Below are positions 39,143 to 49,716 of a stretch of 64,000 nt of DNA, in pieces. The translations under genes were made by a program, and so were the position numbers. The stretch comes from Medicago truncatula (Eukaryota > Streptophyta > Magnoliopsida > Fabales > Fabaceae), in NCBI RefSeq assembly GCF_003473485.1, contig NC_053046.1, positions 40,261,832 to 40,325,831 of the forward strand. The letters are read 5' to 3'. How positions within the stretch are numbered: the stretch's first letter is position 1; the number at the start of each line of letters is the position of its first letter. The notes beneath the pieces were generated by a model. It searched no databases. It saw nothing but the letters and a program-made list of their open reading frames with translations, and was not told where the DNA came from.

Positions 39143-40052
39143 GGGTGCAAGATGTTCAAGTGTCAAGTTCTGTTAGAGTTAAAAGATTTAAATTTTTTAA
39201 GTTTCTGATGGATAATAACTGTTATGTTGGATTTTTTTTAATTGAATTTTCTTTCTTGTAGAACAAGAAACAATATTTGACCAAACAATGATAGTAAAAA
39301 GAAAAGTAATTAAGAATGTGACAATTGAGTCTTTATTAAAGAAAGACTTTGAAGCTGAGATGAAATGACCGAGGGGGTGGGCTCCCTTCTTTTCAAAATA
39401 ACAGTGATATTAGTGGTGGTCGGTCGACTCTCAAAGGCTTCACACTTTGGTATGCTGCCGACCAATTTCACTGCTGTCAAAGTTGCAAAGTTGTTTGCTC
39501 AAATATATGCAAGCTACATAGAATGGCGAAGACTCTTGTACATCTGGCCGTGACCCGATTTTCTCAGTTGTTTTTGGCGTGAACTGTTTCATTTTAGTGG
39601 CACAAAGTTACGCTTGTCCACTGCGTATCATCCACAAAGTGATGGATAGATAGAAATCGTCAACAAAACGTTTCAGCAGTAGCTACGGTGTTTTGTGCAC
39701 GACAAGCCTAAACTCTGGGGGCAATACAATTACATTGGTCCAAGTGGCACTTCAATACAGGAAGTCACTCTGCCACAGGGTTGTCTGTGTTTCAGGTTGT
39801 TTATAGTCGCGAACCACCCTCCCTGTCCCATTCTGTTTCCAACTCCATAATCTGCAGGTCCTGTACCAAGAACTATCAGACCGAGAGGAAGTCCTACAAA
39901 TCCTAAAAAAAAGCTCATAAAGCGTATGCAGATCAACATCGCGATTCGAACCCGAGGACTTTCTTTTTGTGAAGTTAAGGTCATCTAGACAAACATAAGT
40001 GTCCGGAAAGCACCTGCAAAAGCTTGCCAAACGCTACTGCAGACCATAGCTA
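39143..40052 (+). pseudogene. Ty3/gypsy integrase relic, copy A
   Basis: Plus-strand translation in changing frames gives VVVGRLSKASHFGMLPTNFTAVKVAKLF, then GRDPIF, then [29 protein letters not shown] and FQVVYSREPPS. These are the landmarks of a Ty3/gypsy integrase core and its C-terminal extension. Stops and frameshifts throughout make it dead. The 250 bp before the integrase is also shared with copy B at 41398-42288, so the duplication covers flanking DNA. Confidence 0.85.
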
Positions 40053-41397
40053 GTAAAAAAAAATGCTAGCTCACAGGCTTCACCACTCTATTAGCACTAC
40101 CAAAATTAACACTTGCTTATCTATTGTGAAAAATCTTTGAACTAACAAAACAAATAAACATCACATAGATAAATAATACCATAGAATGAGAAAAAGTTGC
40201 AGATCGTATACTTTTGAAGTAAGATACTGAGCGGAGGGCTTGTATTGAATGCAAATTGCAAATCAAAAATAAAATCACGTTTAGGATTCAAAATAAGTAC
40301 TAAAATGAGAAGCTGTGGCCAATAGTAATCATCATGCAGCAAAATATGGGAAAATGTTTTTTGTTCAATTTGAAGCAAGATTATCATAATAATATCAAAT
40401 ACACTAAGAAAGCTGTCTGCATAGCATCGAAGTCATTGACTTAAGACTTCAACTTGTCAGATTCCTCTTAATCCATATGATTCTTTGCCTCCTAACAACA
40501 CAAATAAAATTTGAAGTACAATGAATGATGCGAGCAATCTTTTTCAATCAAAGAAACTCAATAAGAACCATCTATACAAAAAAGAAACAAATTAAAAAAT
40601 GTGTAAGGCTAGAATTTTTTTATAAAGTTTAGAATGGAAATGAGCTTTATAAGTTTCTCCATCTTATAGTTTTTGCCTTATTAAAAACATTTGAAATTTA
40701 AAAGACCAATGTAGTCTGGAAAAAATAAAAATAAACATGCTCTTCTTGAACTGAACATGAATTTAACCTAGAAAGAATCCTGATATAAATACAAGTTCTA
40801 TGCAAGCAGATAGCACCGTCCAATTCAACAATCATATTTTAGCTTAGAGACAGACTTGGATATTTCCACTAAATACTATAAAAAACATTAATCTCATTAG
40901 CAATTCAAGTGCCGACGGACGTGAAGAGGTAAAGAGATTCAGAATTGAGAGGTAAGAGGTAAAAAACTAATCAAATTTAAAGACTTAATACAAATAAGGG
41001 TGTATATCTTCTATCAAGGCTCAAATCAAATAAGGTCAAGCAAAAAATGTACATACAACACATTAAAATTAACTTAGCAACATAAGAGGCATAAAACTAA
41101 TATAAATCACAAAGTGAATAATCATGAATTCCATCGAAAAATAGGCAAATGACCACACTTATTTGAATCTGATGCTAATATGTCGTATCTGCATTACATG
41201 CATTTTGAAACGCGTCCACAAAAGGATCCAAAAATCATGGTGCTCTCATTATAGTAATGGAACTTTCCATTCCTTTTGAGAAATGGAGAGGATCTTTACT
41301 GTCACAGTCCAAATTCATTCAACTTGATGATCCAAAAATTTAATTATACACGTGACTTGAGTAAATTTAAAGTGGATGAGTCTAGTGCTGGTGTTAT
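40053..41397. other. Spacer between the two integrase relics, nothing recognised
   Basis: AT-rich, no supported gene or bounded repeat. Part of the same duplicated segment may extend to about 41336 on the right side. Confidence 0.4.
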
Positions 41398-42288
41398 TGG
41401 GTGCAAGATGTTGAGGAGTCAAGTTCTGTTAGAGTTTAAAGGTTTAAAAAATTTACGTTTCTGGTGGTTAACTGTTATGTTGGATTTTTAATTGAATTGT
41501 CTTTCCTCTTTCTTGAATAATAAGAAACATTATTGACCAAACGATGATAGTAAAAAAAAAGTAATTAAGAATGTGACCATTGAGCCTTCTTTACAGAAAG
41601 ACCTTGAAGCTGAGATGAAATGATTGGGGTGGTGGGCTCCCTTCTTTTCAAAATAACACAGTGATATTAGTGGTGGTCGGTCGACTCTCAAAGGCTTCAC
41701 AATTTGGTATGCTGCCGACCAATTTCACTGCTGTCAAAGTTGCAGACTTGTATCTGCCCGTGACCCGATTTTTCTCAGTCATTTTGGGCGTTAACTGTTT
41801 CGTCTTAGTGGCACAAAGTTACGCCTGTCCACTGCGTATCATCTAGAAAGCGATAGTAGATAGAAATCATCAACAAAACGCTTCAGCAGTACTTACGATG
41901 TTTTGTGCACGACAAGCCTAAACTCTGGGGGCGATACTTACATTGGGCTGAGTGGCACTACGATACTGCAAGTCACTCTGCCACAAGTTTGTCTGCGTTT
42001 CAGGTTGTATATAGTCGCAAACCCCCCTCCCTGACCCTGTCCCACTATGTTTCCAACTCCATAATCAGCAGGTCCTGAACCAAGAATTATCAGACCAAGA
42101 GGAAGTCCTACAAATCCTGAAAAAAAGCTCATAAAAGCTCAATCTGATATGAAAGCGTATGCAGACCGACACTGCGAAGCTCACACATTCAAACCAGACG
42201 ACTTTCTTTTTGTGAAGTTAAGGTCATCAGTTTCCGAAAAACACCTGCAAAAGTATGCCAAATGCTACCACAGACCATTTTAGCTACT
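41398..42288 (+). pseudogene. Ty3/gypsy integrase relic, copy B
   Basis: Direct repeat of copy A, starting gggtgcaagatgtt and ending near cacctgcaaaagtatgcc. It has the same integrase landmarks (VVVGRLSKASQFGMLPTNFTAVKV, RDPIF, CFVHDKP). It differs by a deletion of about 45 bp after the AVKVA segment and an extra insertion near 42140. Shared lesions show that the copy was already dead when duplicated. Confidence 0.85.
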
Positions 42289-42830
42289 GCAGCAAATCGG
42301 AAAAGTAGCATTCGAACTTGAACTTCCAGCCACTAGTAAAATACGTTATGGGAGGAAACCAGACCTGAAAAACCATTGTATTAGGTGATCCAATTTTAAT
42401 CTGTTAAAAAACATAGTTTCAAACATATTTTATTTATTCCTTAAAACATAGTTTTCATTTGAAACTTTGAGTAATAAGTATTTAACTGAATTATGAGGTC
42501 AAAATATAATATGGAATAACCAAATTAAGCCAACAAGGAAATGTCTGACTTTTTTCATTTTTCCATTTTAGGCATTCTTGCTACCACGTGATAAGCACAC
42601 ACAACATGTGATTTTTGAACTATGGAGAGTATATGCATCACATGGTTTTCTTGAACTTGAACCTTATTGTCATTTCACATTTGCAGACTATTATATACTA
42701 CATAGAGAGCATTTTAGCTGTTACTTGTTGAAGGAAAAAGAGAGAGAAAGAAGCAAGAGATAAAAACTGAAGAAACGAATGAGTGAAGTAGTGTGTTATT
42801 TTAATAGCATAGCATAGCGCAGCGTATATA
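42289..42830. other. Intergenic, upstream of the U1 gene
   Basis: No gene recognised. An open frame at 42578-42763 ends in a K/E/R-rich stretch and has no domain; it overlaps the approach to the U1 promoter and looks fortuitous. Confidence 0.4.
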
Positions 42831-42836
42831 TTATAT

Positions 42837-42890
42837 GTCCCACATTGGGAAGATCAAGTGAAAGAGTGTGATAGGTTGGTTATAAATAAG
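42837..42890 (+). promoter_or_regulatory. Plant snRNA promoter: USE plus TATA box
   Basis: gtcccacattg at 42837-42847 matches the plant upstream sequence element (RTCCCACATCG) with one change. A TATA box, tataaataag, lies at 42881-42890. The 33-bp gap is the spacing known for RNA polymerase II snRNA genes in plants; polymerase III genes have about 10 bp less. Confidence 0.85.
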
Positions 42891-42907
42891 AAGTTAGTGA
42901 TACAGAA

Positions 42908-43078
42908 ATAGTTACATACCTGGACGGAGTCTTTGGGTGATCAAGGAAGCCCATGACTTAGACTGATGACTTCCATTGCACTAAAAAGGAAGGGAATTGG
43001 TCTAAGGTCTACCCAACGTTGGTAGTACCTACGTCGTAATTTGTGGTAGTGAGGGTGCTGCGTCCGCGCGGATCCCTC
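42908..43078 (+). ncRNA. U1 snRNA gene, divergent variant
   Basis: Spliceosomal U1 RNA, which pairs with 5' splice sites. Recognisable landmarks in order: a 5' end containing tacctgg; stem-loop I with gggtgatcaagga (U1-70K loop); stem-loop II with ccattgcact (U1A loop); tctaaggtct; an Sm site aatttgtgg at 43038-43046; and a final hairpin gctgcgtccgcgcg. The expected start lies about 27-31 bp after the TATA box. A 3' box-like agttcaa is at 43087-43093. Compared with the plant U1 that I remember, the 5' end reads ttacatacctgg instead of atacttacctgg. Alternatively it holds a four-base insertion (atagttacatacc). Stem-loop II and the last stem also carry changes. It could be an expressed variant or a young pseudogene. 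Confidence 0.85.
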
Positions 43079-43086
43079 TCTTATTC

Positions 43087-43093
43087 AGTTCAA
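43087..43093 (+). terminator. snRNA 3' box-like motif
   Basis: agttcaa fits the AGTNNAA core of the plant snRNA 3'-end formation box, about 10 bases after the predicted U1 end. Confidence 0.5.
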
Positions 43094-43145
43094 TCATTTC
43101 ATTTATTATGCGGATCCCGCGTTGGTAGTACATGATATATTTTTA

Positions 43146-43815
43146 TGGGTGCTGCTAGGCACTGGATAAGGACAAACTTTACTCAAGGGATTTTTTTTTA
43201 GGTGATGTTAAAACAATAACATATAAAAACAAGAAAAAAAAAGTTTGAATAATACCTGTAGAATAGAATATACTACCTCCGTCCCTAATTATAAGGCTCT
43301 TTTAAAAAAATAGCGGGAATTAAGATAGTGGACATTTGTATTAAATATGTTTATAATTACTATTGTTTTTACAATTTTATCCTTTAAGAAAGAGGGTTGG
43401 CTTATGTTTTCAACATTATATTTATTGCTGATTTAAGAAAAAGATGTATAATAAATAGGGGCATGTATGTAAAGAAATAATTAATGTAGTTGGAAATAGA
43501 AAATGAGTCTTATAAAAAGGGACAAAAAAAATTATCAAAATGGTCTTATAATTAGGGACGGATGTAGTAGTACTGATGATGGCAGAGAGATGATAGATAG
43601 CAGTCATACGGTTGTGTAAACAGATGGAATGGAAATGACGCGTCTCTATAATAATGGTTGTGCCTTTGAATATCGAAAGAGTATTGAATATAACTTTTAT
43701 TATTTTTAATTAGTTGACATATATTATACTTTAATTGAGATAAATTAAGTGAGATTCATTTATTTAATTACTATTTATTGTTCCTTATCCAGTGCCCCGG
43801 AGACACCGGTTAGCA
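43146..43815. mobile_element. Inverted-repeat element containing a Stowaway MITE
   Basis: The left end gggtgctgctaggcactggataagg is partly mirrored at the right by ccttatccagtgccccggag and gcattgccc, enclosing about 0.67 kb. The Stowaway element at 43276-43567 sits inside, so this element is the older one. Exact borders are approximate. Confidence 0.55.
43276..43567. mobile_element. Stowaway MITE
   Basis: The left end ctccgtccctaattataagg and the right end cttataattagggacgga are inverted and flanked by TA-containing sequence. About 290 bp, the usual size of this class. Confidence 0.85.
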
Positions 43816-44130
43816 TTGCCCTATTTTTATTATTAAAAAGTATGAATTATTTGACATTATTAGTATAGCTTATATTTGTCAAAATAATATGACGGTCCAC
43901 AGTTTTTTTTTTTTTTTTTAAAAGAATAATGGTCTACAGTTGAAAACTAATTTTTGTTGGACTTTTTTGGGATAAATTTACTCTTAACACCTTACTTATT
44001 ATATCAAATTTAAATCCACACCATTATTTAAGGAACTAAAAACTAACTACAAATCTTGCTTAATATTTTTTTCTTTTGAAAATGCCAAAAAGATCATATA
44101 TTAAAGAGTGGTGATACATGTACCACCCCA

Positions 44131-44284
44131 TGTGACAATATATCATTTACATCCACACAAGATTCTGACATGTGGCAACCTAAACCCCACACAAATAGAA
44201 GATAAAGTGTGACAATATATCATTTACATCCACACAAGATTCTGACATGTGGCAACCTAAACCCCACACAAATAGAAGATAAAG
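44131..44284. repeat. Perfect 77-bp tandem duplication
   Basis: Two adjacent copies of a unit beginning tgtgacaatatatcatttac. No differences are visible between copies, so the duplication is recent. Confidence 0.92.
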
Positions 44285-44529
44285 TGTAGTTGTGAGATGA
44301 ATTTACCAAAATATTCCTAATACATGGGTGTCTAATTAGATGTATGAATAAAAGGTGTTCATGTAATAGTTTCCTATATTAAAATCACACAATTCAAGCA
44401 CAAAAAGTGTCAGGATTGAAAGGCTACACCATTAACTAATACAAAGACAACACAGAAAACAACGGAATTTCCAAATGAAAAAGAAAGAAAAGAAAATCAA
44501 ACTACACATAAACTATTCATAGGAATATG

Positions 44530-45345
44530 AGTGGTTGAGTGCTTCATTGTTATAAAATCATATGAAAAATCTTCAGCTTTTGACTTAATCCATGATCATA
44601 CCATATGAGTTATACTGTGTTCAGGTGTGTATGAGTTAAACAATCCTAATTACTAAACACCACATACTTACGATGCTTTTAAATTGAGTAAATGTTTATC
44701 AATCAAATCGCATGAAATCATTCATTCACTTTCTTTCCTTGAGAAACCAAACCTATGAATTGAACTGCATGACAAAAAAAATATTTATCATTACACAACT
44801 AATTCCTAACCATGATAAAACATCTACACACAACTTTCTAGAACCAGAACAATCAATGAATAAATGATTAGTTATTTCGGTCATATTACAACTAACCACA
44901 CATGATATTATAACTAAATTTTGCATCCCCTTCTTACTAGATTATATTTTGTGGGAAGATGATTATGAAGTAATCTCCTAGCAAAGAGTAAAATCTTAAA
45001 GGAACCAAACCGTTACAAATGACCTTATATAGAAGAAAATTTGCTACATCTTCAAAATTAAATATCAAGTTATAAACTTCTATAACATAATACATACCAT
45101 CGAGATTAAGATCTCAAACCAAGTATATTCCACATTATTCTACAAAGAAATGCTAGATAATAAAACTTACATTCATCCACCAACTCAACCTTCCAAACAA
45201 ACAAGTTTCTTCTCCAGCTCCAACAGCCTTCCTCAACCCTTATTCTTAACACCATGTCCTTCACAAAACTTTTTTTTTCTCCATGGTAAATTAAACAACT
45301 TCCTAAAACGCTATTTTGGTTGGGAACGATTCTCCCATATATCAT
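44530..45345 (-). pseudogene. LINE relic, zinc-binding region
   Basis: Minus-strand translation with frame shifts gives GCWSWRRNLFVWKVELVDEC (45106-45345). Further on come segments reading like VPLRFYSLLGDYF, SSKKGMQNL and MTEITNHLFIDC. This is the order of the zf-RVT region of plant LINEs (WRRRLLAWEEE, VPLKVSLFAWRLL, ETxNHLFLxC). It is heavily mutated, and borders are approximate. Confidence 0.55.
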
Positions 45346-46478
45346 GAGAGTCCATTAAAATTTTCATCATAAAGGAGAAAAAAAACAGATTTAGAGAAAT
45401 GGGATTTAAGGGCAGAGATATCGACACTTGAGAAAATTTGCTAAAAAAAATGAAGATGATCCATTTTCATTTTAGTTAGATTTATGATAGATAACAAAGA
45501 TGTTACATGTTTTCCTTAAAAAAAAAAAAAAAAAAAGATGTTACATGTTTGTAAAAAAAAAAAACAACAAAGAGGTTACATAACACAATGGATGCATGCA
45601 TGTTTTTAAAACAATTGGAGACGGGTTCAATCAAGAGTGAATTGCCAATCAATTCTTTGTTTTTCATTCTTGTCATTATTGTTCGTAATATTAAGCAATT
45701 TATTTTTACGTAAATAGTCTTCTGAAAAAGTTTCAACCTAATCAATTTCTCTTTAAAGAAAAAAAATTGGTGTAGTTGGAAACTCTAATAAGTTAATTCA
45801 TATACTTTTGTGGGTAACCTAGTCAATTACCACCCTTGGTGATGTCAACCTCATCTTGCAAAGTTATGGTTCAGTGAGAAGCCTAAATTAATAAGTAACA
45901 ACTATCACTTTGAATGTGCGTTCAAGCTGTTTCTAATGCGAAAGCGAACACAAAATACATCTTACACGAGTATTCTACACATACTCACATTCAAGCAATT
46001 CACAATCTTAACCAATTGCTTGTGATTTGAATAGGGACATTAAAATGTTGGAAGGTCCTTTGATATGTGCCAAAAAAAAAACTTAGCTATTAATTTTGAT
46101 TGTACGATAAGATGTATATTTATTAAATTTGTAATGTAGATCGTTTGATTTTTAACAAGATTAAACGGCTCAAAATGTTCATTTTGTGCTGCAAATTTTA
46201 TTTGGATTACTGTAGACAATCTAAATTCATGTTTTAGTAAGTCGATGTTTTATTTTTTTGACAAAAGTAAGTCGATGTTGAATATTAAAAATAAATTAAT
46301 TTTGAAATATACCATGATTAAGAGAATAAAAATAATCAAATTATTTGTCAAATAAAATATTAATAGTTGAATTAGAGATCGCAACTTTTGATTGATTACC
46401 TGTTTTTATTAATATCAACATATATTAAAACTACTTTTGATTAATTGTATTGTATTTGATACATAATCTAACAAGAAT
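45346..46478. other. Intergenic, nothing recognised
   Basis: AT-rich with homopolymer A runs at about 45520-45560. No gene, RNA or bounded repeat supported. Confidence 0.4.
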
Positions 46479-46550
46479 TCCATTGTCGTCCAGCGGTTAG
46501 GATATCTGGCTTTCACCCAGGAGACCCGGGTTCGATTCCCGGCAATGGAA
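46479..46550 (+). tRNA. tRNA-Glu (anticodon TTC)
   Basis: 72 nt with a complete cloverleaf. The acceptor stem tccattg/caatgga is fully paired. The D arm is gtccagcggttaggat (A box), the anticodon loop ctttcac holds TTC, and the T arm cccgggttcgattcccggg-type holds the B box ggttcgattcc. There is no intron. A T run follows within a few bases (ctattttt) as a polymerase III terminator. Identical in sequence to the tRNA at 59806-59877. Confidence 0.97.
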
Positions 46551-47048
46551 CTATTTTTACAATTTGTTTGTTTTTTTTAGAAATTTCACTTTTTTCTTGG
46601 AGGATATACAGAGTATAATTTTAGCAAGTACAATCAGTCTTGAATACATGCGTTCCTTCAATATGCTTGCTTGATCATGTACAATAAATTGAGTTAGAAG
46701 TATTACATAATTGAATTGAAAACTTATTGCAAAATGAAGATAAGGAGAAGCAGGGTGATGATATGAGTTAAAAAGCAACCGATCCTTTAATAAACTATGT
46801 CTTTCTCAACAGCTCAACCCATCGTCTTCTTCTGCTTCCGTGTTAAATGCTTCTTCATAAGAGTAAGATTTTAGTAACACTTGTATAATAAATATCAAAA
46901 ATTCATAAAAGCAAAACTTTATTTCTCTAACACTTTTTTGATAAATAAGAATTAGTTATTCTAAATGTAACTAGTAGAAAATGTTAACACTAAGTTCTGA
47001 TGAAAGATACTTCGATATCAGGTAAGTAGATATTAATCAATAAAGTTG
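46551..47048. other. Intergenic, nothing recognised
   Basis: AT-rich; no supported gene or repeat. Confidence 0.4.
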
Positions 47049-47490
47049 ATTTTTTTTTTGAAAACGTCTAATCTCATTATCAAGAACAGCTTTGAATTTG
47101 GCCAATTGATCAGCGCAAGAGTTTCACTTATGTAAAGTGTGCACAAGAACAATATTTCAGTCCCTACTCAAGAGGGATCGAATGTAATCAACAATCACAA
47201 CACATAGATGTGTATGTGAAACTCCCTCTTTGATAAATTTGACCGCGGAGAAAGAATTAAATTCACAAATTATATCTTAATAGTCATGAGTCCAAACTAG
47301 ATCAAGACCATGGGATATGGTTTGATGCTCAACATTAATATTAGATGTAAAACCACAACGTTCGGAAAAGTCAAATATCCAATCCCTTGACGAATTCCTA
47401 AGAAGACTGCCATAACCAGAACGACCTGAGTTACTAATAGAACTCCCATCTACATTGAGTTTGATCATATTCTCAGGTGGGTGTTTCTAA
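47049..47490 (-). pseudogene. LINE RNase H relic with poly-A tail
   Basis: The minus strand encodes IKLNVDGSSISNSGRSGYGSLLRNSSRDWIFDFS and INVEHQTISHGLDLVW (47277-47468). Mutated segments follow: DIICEFNSFSAVKFIKEGVS and, further on, CSCAHFT and IGQIQSC. These are the DG, E and D motifs of the plant LINE RNase H domain. A run of T at about 47050-47060 is the poly-A tail on the coding strand, marking the 3' end of the insertion. The 5' limit is unclear. Confidence 0.78.
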
Positions 47491-47559
47491 GAAACTAGTC
47501 GGGAAGCCTTGTCGAGACTAGAGTCACAAAACACCTTAGAAATAATTCATTTATATATT

Positions 47560-47790
47560 AAAAGTTAAATATGTTTTTAGTCCTAAAATTATATACTTTC
47601 AAGTTTAGTTCCTAAAAAAATATATTTACTTTTAGTCTTGATTTACATTTTATAGAGACTATTTTGAAAAACTAAAAGTATCTATTTTTCGTAACAAATT
47701 TTTAAAGTAAGGACTATTCTTGAAAAATATAATATTATGAAGGACTAAAATTACAATTAAAACTTCATAGGGATTAAACTTAAGGTCAAA
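47560..47790. repeat. Degenerate MITE-like inverted repeat
   Basis: The left part (gttaaatatgtttttagtcc) and the right part (ggactaaaattac, gggattaaactta) carry opposed 'tttagtcc/ggactaaa' motifs typical of Mutator-like MITEs in this window. Borders are uncertain. Confidence 0.45.
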
Positions 47791-48076
47791 TGCATCTAAA
47801 GATCCTTTAAGTTTTTCGTTTTTCCCAAAGTGTTCCTTTAAGTTTCAAAAGTCTCAACCAAGTCCTTTAAATTTCAAAAGTCTTAAAATGAATCTAAATT
47901 AATGATGTATAGGGATTTTACTTTTCATGAACCACATACATCATTAATTGAATGAATCTAAAAAGTAAAATTTGCTTATATTTTGGAACGGAGGGAGTAT
48001 ACCTGAAGAGAGAAATATCAATTACTCTTTCTTGCATTATCAAAGGCTAAACATTATCCCTAACCCTAACCTCTTT

Positions 48077-48422
48077 CCATGGCCAGTACCAGAGCTCGCT
48101 TTTGCTGTGTTCTTTTCTTCATCATATTTTTGGTATATTCCTTTGCATGGATATACATTGCCGCGGGATCTGCAAAACCCTGGTGTCCAAGTCGAGACTT
48201 CTTCTTCACTCGACTCCTTTACGATAACCAACACCACTAAACTCACGGCGGAATGGAACTTAAAACTGCTCATGTTAAAACCTAACAATGGTCTTCAAGT
48301 CTCATACCATGGCTTCCATGCTGTGATTAATGAATGTGTTTGATCCATTTGCAAGTAACTGGTTATTTGATCCAATTAAATCTGCTTCTGGGCTTGTTGC
48401 ACATACATCTCTAACTGGTTAG
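48077..48422 (+). pseudogene. NDR1/HIN1-like (NHL, LEA_2) pseudogene
   Basis: From ATG 48077 one frame gives a short basic start and a hydrophobic segment (CCVLFFIIFLVYSFAWIYIA). The other frame then gives an LEA_2-like sequence (LDSFTITNTTKLTAEWNLKLLMLKPNNGLQVSYHGFHAVI). After a further break comes [26 protein letters not shown] with a stop near 48422. This order, a membrane anchor followed by an SFxIxNxTxLTAxWNxxxxxxNPN domain, is that of plant NHL proteins. Intact members are membrane-anchored and linked to defence. At least two frameshifts break this copy. It directly abuts the HflX-derived fragment. Confidence 0.72.
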
Positions 48423-48437
48423 CATCATTCAATATTA

Positions 48438-48800
48438 TGTGTGATGCTCTTCAAGATTGGGAACAGAAGAATAAACCACACGCTTCAAAAGAGACAGGGA
48501 TTAAAACAGTAAAGTTTATATATGCTTGAGGATAAATGTATGTATCTTGAAAATTTAGTATGACAGTTATAGCTTCGCCGTGAAGCTGAAGTTCAGTTTC
48601 TCAGCACTGCTCATAAAACCTTGGCCTCCACTTCCTCTTCTCAAGTATCAAGATAAAAATGCTTTTATTCTAATCAACAATTTACTAACTTTTTCATGAT
48701 ATAGAAATAAGTAAATTGTTGATTCACAGAGTTATTTATCCCCTTCCAACCATCATTGTCAAAATTACACAATTTTTCATTCCTAAATAAAAATTGAGTG
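48438..48800 (-). pseudogene. Deleted copy of the HflX gene 3' half
   Basis: Three blocks match the HflX gene of this window in the same order and orientation. 48438-48505 matches about 60952-61015 (the HVVDSTAPNLEEH exon). 48518-48712 matches about 62345-62525 (the GETELQLQRRR exon with both intron flanks). 48751-48800 matches about 63230-63280 (intron). About 1.3 kb and 0.7 kb between blocks are missing. Intron sequence is kept, so it arose by DNA duplication and not from mRNA. Near 48572 the splice donor GT has become CT on the coding strand, and one base is lost in the next codons. Confidence 0.85.
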
Positions 48801-49716
48801 AAGTCTATTACCACTCTCAATTTTATATTGTCTACTTTGATATAATGTCAGTCTTAAGTCTTAACTATCAAGCAAAAATGAGCCAATGCACAGGTATTTT
48901 GTTAGCTAATCCAAAATTTTCATTTTTACTCGTTTGAATTTTATTATCCGAATAAAAAATACGATTCAAATTGTATATTTTGAAATATACTTATATATAA
49001 GCAACAATCAAAATCTCGTGTTATTTTAACTGTTGCAAATTTGACTTTTAAAAATCACATAAAGCAAAGTAAAAAACCGAAAAAAGTTATCGAATAAATT
49101 CTAAAAAAATATAAAAATACCAAAAAATAAAAAAACAAATAAAGCTTATAAAAGTTTTATGAGAATATGAAGAAAAAAAGTTCCATTCCTTGATTTTTTT
49201 TTTTTACTTCTTCGGATTTTTCTATGTAAGTTTTGAAGTAAATAATTAAAATCGCCTAAAATTTAAATTTTCAGATGCAACACAGCAGAAACTATTAACA
49301 ATGACTTAAAACACACAAAATATAAACATATTAAAGTAGTGAGTTAAAATGATTATTAAACGGATTATCCCTATCATAAACAAATTCAATTTTTACGTTG
49401 ATACAGTTGAAATTAAATTATTCAAATCGATTTTTCATATAATTTTTTGACACAAATGTGTATAAAATGTTGGATTTTATAATAACATTTTTTGAATTGT
49501 ATAGGAGGTAGCGCTCAGTTTGAAATGTTGGATAGTTCTACTTCTACTGAGAGCGCGCTAGAACTCGGTGAGGGTTAGTTCCTCTCTCTCAAAAACCCTA
49601 AATCCCAATAACTGTGATATTAACCATTTTTTAATTGAATTGAACATGTATATAGTTAATACAATTTCCTCATTCATACTTGTTTGTTGCAGCATAATTG
49701 AAAAGAAGGAACAAAA
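48801..49716. other. Intergenic and GPN2 5' leader
   Basis: AT-rich up to about 49490. A likely non-coding first exon of the GPN2 gene ends near 49567 (actcg|gtgagg), with a leader intron to about 49692 (ttgttgcag|cataattg). These boundaries come only from splice consensus. Confidence 0.4.

Noticed and set aside
42578-42763. 61-codon frame upstream of U1
   Set aside because: No domain, low complexity at the end; overlaps the approach to the snRNA promoter.
47972-48343. 123-codon frame as an intact gene
   Set aside because: The membrane anchor and the LEA_2-like domain are in different frames and the tail is in yet another, so it is a pseudogene and the frame's N-terminal part is not genuine.
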